From contig JAFYFK010000050.1 in the NCBI GenBank assembly GCA_017543805.1, positions 1 to 7,494 of the forward strand: 7,494 bases of DNA. Direction: 5' to 3'. Positions 1 through 6,251 of the stretch are shown one piece after another. Source of the stretch: Bacillota bacterium (GTDB taxonomy: Bacteria > Bacillota > Clostridia > Peptostreptococcales > Anaerovoracaceae). Position numbers and translations under genes: made by a program. Below the pieces are notes generated by a model. It saw only the letters and a list, made by a program, of their open reading frames with translations. It did no database searches and was not told where the DNA came from. Every line of letters starts with the position of its first letter. Within the stretch, counting starts at the first letter, position 1.

Positions 1-573
1 ATAGCGGGGATCGTAGTCCGGCTTGGAGACCGTGCAGAGCGCGGGAAGAGCCGTGTCGACCATAAGGTATCCGGACTCGAGCTCCTTCTTGACCCTCAGC
101 CCGGCGTCCGCCGTAGCCGCTTCGACGGTGTCCGCTACAAACGGAAGCCCGAGCGTCTCAGCCATCATCTCGCCTACCTCGCTGCCGATAAAGTCCGTGG
201 ATTCCCTGCCGCAGAGGACCAGGTCGAACTTCGCGCCGTTTTCTTCTTCTATTTTCTTTACCGCTGACGCCAGCAGCGACGCGGTCACGTGCGAATCCCT
301 GTCCGCAAGGCCGGCGTCCGAAACGTGATAAGCCTTTGCGGCGCCTACCGCGAGGGCGTTCTTGAGGCAGACCTTATTGTCCTCCGGACCCGCTGAGACA
401 ACGGTCACGCTGCCGCCGTTGGCCTCGACAAAACGGACCGCCAGCTCCAGCGCGTAGGTGTCAAAAGCGTTGCCCTGGGGCTCCGCCTGGGAAAGATCCG
501 GCTTTCCGGACGCGTTGAGACGGATCTCGACGGAATCATCCGGCACCTGCTTCATGCAAACTAATATGTTCAT
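1..573 (-). CDS. etfB: Electron transfer flavoprotein beta subunit (EtfB), C-terminus off window
   Basis: EtfB pairs with EtfA in a soluble cytoplasmic flavoprotein that shuttles electrons between acyl-CoA or 2-hydroxyacid dehydrogenases and NAD(H), ferredoxin or the membrane. The visible part is 191 codons with no stop; the family is usually about 250-260 residues, so roughly 60-70 are missing. It opens MNILVCMKQVPD, the typical EtfB first strand. NAFDTYALELA (35-45), the VVSAGPED region (58-65), NALAVGAA (72-79) and CGRESTDFIGSEVG (121-134) align with the family's nucleotide-binding segments, and DTALPALCTV (173-182) fits the end of the signature. The start is ATG at 573-571, preceded by AAAGGAGA at 589-582 (8-nt spacing). 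It lies downstream of an acyl-CoA dehydrogenase, and etfA probably follows outside the window. The GRQAxDxDT loop is altered: Glu124 replaces Gln and Ile129 replaces the second Asp. Identification is firm; the partner enzyme is inferred. Confidence 0.95.
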   Translation of the reverse strand, partial: MNILVCMKQVPDDSVEIRLNASGKPDLSQAEPQGNAFDTYALELAVRFVEANGGSVTVVSAGPEDNKVCLKNALAVGAAKAYHVSDAGLADRDSHVTASLLASAVKKIEEENGAKFDLVLCGRESTDFIGSEVGEMMAETLGLPFVADTVEAATADAGLRVKKELESGYLMVDTALPALCTVSKPDYDPRY

Positions 574-598
574 TTTAAGATTCTCCTTTAGTTCTGTT

Positions 599-628
599 AT
601 TATGCCAATAAAAGGATGAATATGTCTT
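599..628 (-). promoter_or_regulatory. Candidate internal promoter upstream of etfB
   Basis: Read on the minus strand, AAGACA (628-623) is followed after 18 nt by CATAAT (604-599), with a TGG just before it that gives an extended -10 form. Transcription would start near position 592, leaving a leader of about 19 nt that contains the etfB Shine-Dalgarno. The site lies between the large palindrome and etfB, where a secondary promoter could help set Etf level independently of the upstream genes. The -35 match is only 4 of 6, so this is weak sequence evidence. Confidence 0.25.
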
Positions 629-634
629 TTCTGC

Positions 635-738
635 GTTGATGAGATGCTCCGAAGAGCCATCGCAAGCGCCAGCCCGAGCCAAGAAACCACTAGTTTGGCG
701 AAGGGCGAGAGCGTGGCTCTGAGGGGCATCTCATCAAC
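635..738. repeat. Long imperfect palindrome (MITE/REP-like repeat or structured intercistronic RNA)
   Basis: The outer arms 635-659 and 714-738 are inverted copies. As RNA, 16 consecutive pairs form (635-650 with 723-738; one is G-U, at 648/725), then a 2x2 internal loop (651-652 with 721-722), then seven more pairs (653-659 with 714-720). Further pairing is possible inside: 661-663 with 711-713 after one bulge, 667-670 with 704-707, and GCCAA 678-682 with TTGGC 695-699 closing a 12-nt loop. It fills most of the 176-bp gap between the acyl-CoA dehydrogenase stop and etfB. No T-run follows the stem on either strand, so it is not a classical intrinsic terminator. No target-site duplication was seen at the edges. 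It may be a dispersed genomic repeat, a processing or stability element setting the etfB ratio, or a small RNA. The remaining spacer (574-634, 739-749) shows no gene. Confidence 0.7.
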
Positions 739-749
739 ATGATCCTACT

Positions 750-1919
750 TTAAATCTTTCCTATTGTCGCCTTGCCGATGACCAGCCTCTGGATCTCGTT
801 GGTGCCCTCGAAGATCTGGTGGATCTTGGCGTCGCGCATAAGCTTTTCAACAGGGTATTCGCGGCTGTAGCCGTAACCGCCGTGGATCTGGACAGCCTCA
901 GTAGAGCAGTACATCGCGGCGTCGCTGGCGAGGCACTTTGCCTCCGCCGACGCGACGGAATAAGGCTCGCCCCTGTCCATCAGGCTGAGCGCGTAGGCGC
1001 AGACCTGGCGGGCGGCCTCGGTCTTCATCTGCATATCCGCGATCTTGAACTGCAGCACCTCGTTCTTCGCGAGAGGCTTGCCGAACTGCACGCGCTGCTT
1101 AAGATATGAAACGGACTCGTCGATCGCCCTCTGCGCGATGCCGAGAGACGCGATGCCTATCCATGTCCTGGAGATGTCCAGCGTCTTCATCGCGATCTGG
1201 AAGCCCTGCCCGACCTCGCCGAGAACAGCGCTTGCCGGCACGCGGCAGTCCTCAAGCACTATGTCGCTGGTGTGGCTGTGTCTGATGCCCATCTTGTCCT
1301 CGACAGATCCGACGGAAAGCCCCGGAGTGCCTTTCTCGATCAGGAACGCGGTGTATCCGCCCTTCGCGACCGGAACGGACTTGTCAGTGACAGCGTATAT
1401 TACATAGAAATCTCCGATCGGCCCGTTGGTTATAAAGCACTTGGTGCCGTTGAGCACGTACTCGTCCCCGTCCTTTACAGCGGTGGTAACAGCGCCGCTG
1501 ACGTCGCAGCCCGCGTTGGGCTCGGTAAGGCAGAAGCAGCCGTAGCCTCCGTTGAGGAGAATGTCGTAGCAGCGGTCCTTCTGCTCCTCGGTCCCCGCGA
1601 TCTCAACGGAATCCAGCGCGACTTCGTTGACCATGAACGCGGCGGTTATGCCTGCGTCGTACTTGGCGATCTCCTCCATGAGCGCGGCGCGGTCCATCTT
1701 CGAGAGCCCGGGACCGCCCTTCTCTTCAGGCACGGGCAGCGTTCCGATGCCCATCTCCTGCAGGCCGTCCATTATTCCCTGAATGATCTCCTCGCCTGCG
1801 GGGTCGCCCTTAAATCCGGCCTTCTCGGCCTCATAGACCTGGGATCGCATCTCGTTTTCGCAGAATGTATGAAGATCCTTAAGCAGGTCCTTTGCATCCT
1901 CTGATATAAAAAATGCCAT
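750..1919 (-). CDS. Acyl-CoA dehydrogenase family flavoprotein (probably an Etf-linked short-chain enoyl-CoA reductase)
   Basis: This FAD enzyme of the acyl-CoA dehydrogenase family interconverts acyl-CoA and 2,3-enoyl-CoA in the cytoplasm with Etf as electron partner. At 389 residues it has the usual length of short-chain members. The three-part fold is complete: a helical N-domain (about 1-125), a beta domain with CLTEPNAGCDVSG (130-142) and KMGIRHS (209-215), and a C-domain with RVQFGKPL (276-283), QIHGGYGYSREYP (344-356) and IFEGTNEIQR (369-378). Glu371 in the EGT motif matches the catalytic base of short- and medium-chain enzymes. Cys138 replaces the Ser/Thr of the AG[ST]D signature. The ATG at 1919-1917 follows AAAGGAG, which begins in the stop codon of the upstream FAD-oxidase gene, implying coupled translation. 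Butyryl-CoA, acryloyl-CoA and caffeoyl-CoA-type reductases all fit; the substrate cannot be assigned. Confidence 0.93.
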   Translation of the reverse strand: MAFFISEDAKDLLKDLHTFCENEMRSQVYEAEKAGFKGDPAGEEIIQGIMDGLQEMGIGTLPVPEEKGGPGLSKMDRAALMEEIAKYDAGITAAFMVNEVALDSVEIAGTEEQKDRCYDILLNGGYGCFCLTEPNAGCDVSGAVTTAVKDGDEYVLNGTKCFITNGPIGDFYVIYAVTDKSVPVAKGGYTAFLIEKGTPGLSVGSVEDKMGIRHSHTSDIVLEDCRVPASAVLGEVGQGFQIAMKTLDISRTWIGIASLGIAQRAIDESVSYLKQRVQFGKPLAKNEVLQFKIADMQMKTEAARQVCAYALSLMDRGEPYSVASAEAKCLASDAAMYCSTEAVQIHGGYGYSREYPVEKLMRDAKIHQIFEGTNEIQRLVIGKATIGKI

Positions 1920-1931
1920 TTTCAGTCTCCT

Positions 1932-3353
1932 TTACAGTGTGTAGCAAACTTTGCCGGGGTTGAGGATCATGTTGGGGTCGAAGACCCTCTTGATGCCTTC
2001 CATGAGCGCCATGTTGGTCTCGCCGACGGATTCCTTGAGATACTTTATCTTTCCGCAGCCTATACCGTGCTCGCCGGATACGAGCCCGCCGCACTCGACA
2101 GCGCGCGCGTAGAGCTTTTCAAAGTAGCGCTCGACGCGGAGCTTGAACTCGTCCTCGGTAAGATCGTTGCTGCACTGGTAGAGGTGGATGTTTCCGTCGC
2201 CGGCATGGCCGAAGCTCTTGGTGATGAGCCCGCACTCGTCGGACCATGACTTGGCGAAGGTAAGGAATTCGGCGATGTGGTCGACGGGAACTACGACGTC
2301 ACACTCGTCGAGGAGCTTGGTCTCGGCGATTATCGCCTCGAGGAAGCTGGAGCGGGCAGCCCAGGTATCCTTGATCTTGGCCGGGGTGTCGGCTATCAGA
2401 ACATCCAGCGCGCCTTCCTCCAGCACGAGTTCGCTTGCCTGCTCGACTATATCCATCAGGGCGTCCTCGTCCGGACCGTCGAAGGTGACCAGCAGATACG
2501 CGCCGATCTCGACGCCTTCGAGTTCCTTGGGGAACACCGCGCGCCCTATGTAGCGCTCGCTGGTGAGTACGATCTCGCGTTCCATGAACTCCAGCGCCTG
2601 GGCGTCCAGGCCGGCGTTCTTGAGCTTAGGCACTGTGGAGATTGCCGATTCGAGATCCTCGAACGGAATGATAAGGCTCAGCACCTTCTTGGGCGCGGGG
2701 ATTATCTTGAGAGTCAGTTCAGTGATGATGCCCAGGGTGCCTTCGCTGCCTATCATCAGGTTGAGCAGGCTGTAGCCGGAGCTGGTCTTGCTCACGGAAG
2801 CGCCGAAGCTCGTTATCTCGCCGCTGGGCAGAACGACCTTCATGGCCAGCACGTAATCCCTGGTCGTGCCGTATTTTACGGCCCTCATGCCGCCGGCGTT
2901 GGTCGAAACGTTGCCGCCGACCGTCGCGAGCTTTTCGCCCGGATCAGGCGGATAGAGGTAGCCCTGCTTTGCGCAGTCCTCGGCGAGATCCTGCAGCAAA
3001 ACGCCCGGCTCGATGGTTACCGTAAAGTTGTTGAAATCATAAGCGATGATCTTATTCATCTTTGTGGTGTCTATGACCACACCGCCGAAAATGGGGGTGC
3101 AGCCGCCCGCAAGGCCGGTGCCGGCGCCTCTGGGCGTCACCGGAATGCGGTTTTCGTTGCAGATCTTCATCACCGCCGCGATCTCTTCCGCGCTGGTGGC
3201 CAGAAGAAGCGCCTCCGGCATCCTCTTTCCGTAAATGGGCATCTCGTCGTGCGAATAGTCATCGTTGACCTCGTCACCCGCCAGAAGATGCCCCGGAGCC
3301 GCCGCTTTAAGCTGCTCGATCAGTTCCGGTGTCAATGTATTGTATTCCGCCAT
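1932..3353 (-). CDS. FAD-linked 2-hydroxyacid oxidoreductase, GlcD/LctD family (probable lactate dehydrogenase partner of Etf)
   Basis: The family oxidises D-2-hydroxyacids (lactate, glycolate, 2-hydroxyglutarate) to 2-oxoacids using FAD. The 473 residues are full length. An FAD-binding PCMH-type domain spans about 45-220, with TPRGAGTGLAGG (73-84), YPPDPGEKLATVGGNVSTNAGG (134-155) and IGSEGTLGIITE (201-212). An FAD-oxidase C-terminal domain follows, with Arg334, GHAGDGNIH (382-390) and SGEHGIG (426-432). By analogy with D-2-hydroxyglutarate dehydrogenase, His383, His390 and Glu428 would bind the catalytic metal. DPNMILNPGK near the C-terminus is typical. The ATG at 3353-3351 follows AAGGAGGAG. 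It is the first gene of the minus-strand operon, 12 nt before the acyl-CoA dehydrogenase, with etfB downstream. That context favours an Etf-coupled, LctD-like lactate dehydrogenase over a membrane-linked glycolate oxidase. Substrate and stereospecificity are inferred. No signal peptide or Fe-S cluster motif is present. Confidence 0.9.
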   Translation of the reverse strand: MAEYNTLTPELIEQLKAAAPGHLLAGDEVNDDYSHDEMPIYGKRMPEALLLATSAEEIAAVMKICNENRIPVTPRGAGTGLAGGCTPIFGGVVIDTTKMNKIIAYDFNNFTVTIEPGVLLQDLAEDCAKQGYLYPPDPGEKLATVGGNVSTNAGGMRAVKYGTTRDYVLAMKVVLPSGEITSFGASVSKTSSGYSLLNLMIGSEGTLGIITELTLKIIPAPKKVLSLIIPFEDLESAISTVPKLKNAGLDAQALEFMEREIVLTSERYIGRAVFPKELEGVEIGAYLLVTFDGPDEDALMDIVEQASELVLEEGALDVLIADTPAKIKDTWAARSSFLEAIIAETKLLDECDVVVPVDHIAEFLTFAKSWSDECGLITKSFGHAGDGNIHLYQCSNDLTEDEFKLRVERYFEKLYARAVECGGLVSGEHGIGCGKIKYLKESVGETNMALMEGIKRVFDPNMILNPGKVCYTL

Positions 3354-3396
3354 CTTATCTCCTCCTTCGGCTTTCAGGCTGATTAATTTACTGCTT

Positions 3397-3407
3397 ATAA
3401 TATATCA
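3397..3407 (-). promoter_or_regulatory. Candidate extended -10 promoter for the FAD-oxidase/acyl-CoA dehydrogenase operon
   Basis: On the minus strand, TGATATATTAT (3407-3397) contains TGn followed by TATATT, an extended -10 element, with an overlapping TATTAT just downstream. No good -35 was found at normal spacing. It lies in the AT-rich part of the divergent spacer, about 45 nt before the gene start at 3353. It is a plausible but unproven promoter. Confidence 0.3.
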
Positions 3408-3426
3408 CACTTTGCCCGTCCGATGG

Positions 3427-3435
3427 TGCTATAAT
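3427..3435 (+). promoter_or_regulatory. Candidate extended -10 promoter for the PAP2-ABC operon
   Basis: TGCTATAAT is a perfect extended -10 (TGn plus TATAAT). The nearest -35-like sequence, TTTGCC at 3411-3416, is only 13 nt upstream, which is too close for a normal spacer, so the promoter would rely on the TG motif. Transcription would start near 3442, giving a leader of about 35 nt that includes AAGGGAGA (3463-3470), the ribosome binding site for the ATG at 3477. Confidence 0.45.
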
Positions 3436-3476
3436 GGTAGGAGTTATCAAGGTATTTGCTTTAAGGGAGATCGATC

Positions 3477-4400
3477 ATGGAACTTACGGGAACTACTTTT
3501 TTCTTTGACTGGGAGACCGCGCTGATGGTCTGGCTGCAGGCTCATATGGGCGGTTTTGCGGTGACGCTGGCGTCGTTTTTCTCGATGTTCGGCGAAACGC
3601 TGGTCAGCGTCGCGGTTCTCGGCTTCGTGTACTGGTGCTGGGACAAGGAATTCGGGCAGTTCATAGGCATAAACGTCATGGTCGCCAACACGCTCAACCC
3701 GATGGTAAAGAACATCTTCCTGCGCAGGCGCCCCTATTTTGACCATACGGAGATAAAATGCCTGCGGCCAGTGGACAAAGACGCGGACATATTTGACATC
3801 GCGGCGCAGGGTTATTCGTTCCCGAGCGGCCATTCGTCAAACTCAGTCACGGTATTCGGGTCCCTCGCGGCTTACGCAAAAAAGCGCCCGATAACTATTG
3901 CGGCTGTTATTATCGCCCTTGGATGCGGGATCTCCCGCTTCTGCCTGGGCGTCCACTACCCGACGGACGTGCTGGTAGGCTGGCTTATGGGCCTTGCGGT
4001 CGTCCTGTTCATACCCCTGCTCAGGGCTAAAATAAAGAGCAGCGCGCTGTTCTACGCCATACTGATAATTGCGACGCTTCCGGGCTTCTTCTACTGCAGG
4101 AGCGACGATTACTTTACCTCCTTCGGGATGCTGATCGGGACATTCGCGGGCATAGAATTCGAAAAGAAATACGTGGATTTTGAGAATACGCGCAAGCCCC
4201 TGTTCTGCGCCCTGCGCCTGATCGGAGGCATTGCGGTATACTTCGGTGTCTCCACTGTGCTGAAGCTTCCGTTCGGCAGCGAATTCCTGCACTCCGGGAC
4301 GGCGGCAGCCCACCTGGTCCGCGTCGTCCGCTACGCCGTAACGATGTTCTGCTGCGTCGGCGCTTATCCGATGATCTTCAAACTTGAAAAGAAAAAATAA
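3477..4400 (+). CDS. PAP2-family membrane phosphatase (phosphatidic acid / isoprenyl pyrophosphate type)
   Basis: PAP2 enzymes dephosphorylate lipid phosphates such as phosphatidate, phosphatidylglycerophosphate or undecaprenyl pyrophosphate at the membrane surface. All three motifs are intact in this 307-residue protein: K78-x6-RP (86), PSGH (116-119) and SR (153-154)-x5-H160-x3-D164. The expected acid-base pair is His119 and His160. Hydrophobic helices lie before, between and after the motifs (about 27-52, 62-80, 122-133, 138-150, 163-182). Beyond the core is a C-terminal extension of about 120 residues with further hydrophobic stretches (about 188-207, 213-227, 243-263, 279-303), ending in a basic tail. 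The ATG follows AAGGGAGA at 7-nt spacing. It is the first gene of the plus-strand operon; the ABC gene begins 12 nt after its stop. The family is certain from the motifs; the lipid substrate is unknown. Confidence 0.92.
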   Translation: MELTGTTFFFDWETALMVWLQAHMGGFAVTLASFFSMFGETLVSVAVLGFVYWCWDKEFGQFIGINVMVANTLNPMVKNIFLRRRPYFDHTEIKCLRPVDKDADIFDIAAQGYSFPSGHSSNSVTVFGSLAAYAKKRPITIAAVIIALGCGISRFCLGVHYPTDVLVGWLMGLAVVLFIPLLRAKIKSSALFYAILIIATLPGFFYCRSDDYFTSFGMLIGTFAGIEFEKKYVDFENTRKPLFCALRLIGGIAVYFGVSTVLKLPFGSEFLHSGTAAAHLVRVVRYAVTMFCCVGAYPMIFKLEKKK

Positions 4401-4412
4401 CGACAATACGAT

Positions 4413-6251
4413 TTGAATAAAAAAACACCCAAAACAAAAGGCAATCTTAAACTGATCCGGCACTTTCTGAAAGGCAGCACGGCGCTTTTCGCGTGCAGCA
4501 TTTTCTGTTCCATGCTGTCTTCGCTTGCGGACATGCTGACACCGCAGGTGTTCAGGGTGACCATAGACAACGTCATCGGAGGAAAGCCTTCCGATCTTCC
4601 GGCATGGGCAGACGCACTCGCGGAACGCGCCGGGGGATTCGCGTACCTTTCGCAGCATCTCTGGATGATGGCGCTCGCGGTCATCGCGCTGGCGCTTGTC
4701 CGCGTCACCGCCGAATACAGCGGAATGGTGCTCAACACCAAAGCCTCCGAGACCTTCATAAAGCGCTGCCGCGACGAGATATTCTCGCACATCCAGCGCC
4801 TGCCCTACTCCTGGCACATGAAGAACCACACCGGAGACATAATCCAGCGCTGCACATCGGACGTCGACCGCATCCGCGTTTTCGTGGCGGAGCAGCTGAC
4901 CTCGGTCTTCCGCATCAGCATCTACCTGATAATGGCAGTGTACTTCATGTTCACCATGAACCTGGCTCTGGCGCTGATCGCGGTCATACCCATCCCGCTG
5001 ATCCTTACCTATTCGATAAACTTCCGCAAAAAGATGGAGGACGGTTTCCGCGTCTGTGACGAAAACGAGGGCATAGTCTCCTCGATCGTCCAGGAGAACC
5101 TGACCGGCGTGCGCGTCGTCAGGGCTTTCGCGCGCGAGGAATCCGAGCGCAGGCGCTTTGAAAAGGCCAATGAGTATTATTCGAATCTCTGGATAAAGCT
5201 CGGCGTGGTCATGGGCCGCTTCTTCGGGACACAGGACTTCCTGTCCAACATGCAGGTCCTGATAGTGATCGTCGCGGGCGCGGTGCTCTGCGTAAACGGG
5301 GCCATGAACGCAGGAGAGTACGTCGCTTTCATCTCCTACAACACCATGCTCTCCTTCCCCATCAGAAGGCTCGGCCGCATGATCTCCGAGATGTCCAAAG
5401 CCGGAGTCTCCATCGAAAGGATCGCATACATAATGGATTCCGAAGAGGAGCGCGACCGCGAAGGCGCCTCCGACGCCGACATGCGCGGTGACATCCGTTT
5501 TGAGCATATCAGCTTCGCGTACGAGGGCAGTTCCGAAGTCCTGCACGACGTTGATCTGGAGATAAAGGCCGGAACGACGCTCGGCATACTCGGCAGCACG
5601 GGCTCCGGAAAATCCACGCTCATGCTTCTTCTCGACAAGCTCTACGACATCCCCGAGGGCTGCGGCCGCATAACGATAGGAGGCACGGACATCAGGGACA
5701 TACGCACGGAGCACCTGCGCAGGAACATCTCCATGGTGCTTCAGGAGCCATATCTCTTCAGCCGTTCGATATCCGACAACATCGGCATAGCCGCGCCTGG
5801 GATGACTCTCAGCGGGATCCGCGAGGCCGCAAAGGCAGCCTGCCTCGACGAGACTGTCGAGGACTTTACCAACGGCTACGACACCTTTGTCGGCGAGCGC
5901 GGAGTCACCCTGTCCGGCGGGCAGAAGCAGCGCGCCGCGATCGCCCGGGCGCTCACCATAGACGCCCCGATAATGATATTCGACGATTCCATGTCCGCGG
6001 TCGATACCGAGACAGACGCGAAGATACGCACAGCCCTTTCGGAGCATTTCGGCAAGGCCACTGTCATACTTATATCCCACCGCATCACCACGCTGTCCAG
6101 GGCGGACAAGGTCGTGGTGCTGGACGGCGGACGCATCGCGGAGGAAGGCACTCCGGATGAACTGAGCAGAGCCGGAGGCATATACCAGAAGATCTGCGAG
6201 ATACAGAGCGGAAGTTCGAAAGAAGATAAGGAGGCCGGAGATGAAGAGTAA
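4413..6251 (+). CDS. ABC exporter half-transporter with degenerate Walker B (first subunit of a heterodimer)
   Basis: This fused membrane plus ATPase protein (612 residues) is of the MsbA/multidrug type and exports lipids, drugs or peptides from the cytoplasm using ATP. The transmembrane domain covers about 15-320 with six helices. The ATPase domain has A-loop Tyr370, Walker A GSTGSGKST (394-402), Q-loop Gln444, an X-loop-like VGERG (493-497), signature LSGGQ (500-504), Walker B MIFDD (521-525), D-loop SAVD (528-531) and His556. Asp525 occupies the catalytic Glu position, as in the degenerate-site chain of heterodimeric exporters (TM287 and BmrC types), so the pair probably has one active ATP site. 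The start is TTG at 4413: the frame is closed by the phosphatase stop at 4398-4400, no other initiator lies between, and the next ATG (residue 34) would cut into helix 1. No clear Shine-Dalgarno is seen, suggesting coupling to the upstream gene. Substrate unknown. Confidence 0.93.
   Translation: MNKKTPKTKGNLKLIRHFLKGSTALFACSIFCSMLSSLADMLTPQVFRVTIDNVIGGKPSDLPAWADALAERAGGFAYLSQHLWMMALAVIALALVRVTAEYSGMVLNTKASETFIKRCRDEIFSHIQRLPYSWHMKNHTGDIIQRCTSDVDRIRVFVAEQLTSVFRISIYLIMAVYFMFTMNLALALIAVIPIPLILTYSINFRKKMEDGFRVCDENEGIVSSIVQENLTGVRVVRAFAREESERRRFEKANEYYSNLWIKLGVVMGRFFGTQDFLSNMQVLIVIVAGAVLCVNGAMNAGEYVAFISYNTMLSFPIRRLGRMISEMSKAGVSIERIAYIMDSEEERDREGASDADMRGDIRFEHISFAYEGSSEVLHDVDLEIKAGTTLGILGSTGSGKSTLMLLLDKLYDIPEGCGRITIGGTDIRDIRTEHLRRNISMVLQEPYLFSRSISDNIGIAAPGMTLSGIREAAKAACLDETVEDFTNGYDTFVGERGVTLSGGQKQRAAIARALTIDAPIMIFDDSMSAVDTETDAKIRTALSEHFGKATVILISHRITTLSRADKVVVLDGGRIAEEGTPDELSRAGGIYQKICEIQSGSSKEDKEAGDEE
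6228..6234 (+). promoter_or_regulatory. Ribosome binding site of the second ABC subunit, inside the first ABC gene
   Basis: AAGGAGG lies six nucleotides before the ATG at 6241, within the last codons of the upstream ABC gene. It fixes the start of the second subunit and gives an 11-bp gene overlap, an arrangement expected to link production of the two chains. Confidence 0.8.

Noticed and set aside
635..738. Intrinsic transcription terminator for the FAD-oxidase/acyl-CoA dehydrogenase genes
   Set aside because: The stem is far longer than usual, its ends are not followed by a T-run on either strand, and a same-strand gene follows, so a terminator call is not supported.
635..738. Short CRISPR-like or tandem repeat
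   Set aside because: There are only two arms, inverted rather than direct, with no regular spacers.
1272..1904. 210-codon plus-strand open frame within the acyl-CoA dehydrogenase gene
   Set aside because: Antisense shadow of a gene with both family signatures; no domain and no ribosome binding site of note.
2277..3386. 369-codon open frame on the plus strand, antisense to the FAD-oxidase gene
   Set aside because: It is a complement-frame shadow of a gene with all FAD-oxidase motifs; its product has no recognisable domain and it runs into the divergent promoter spacer.
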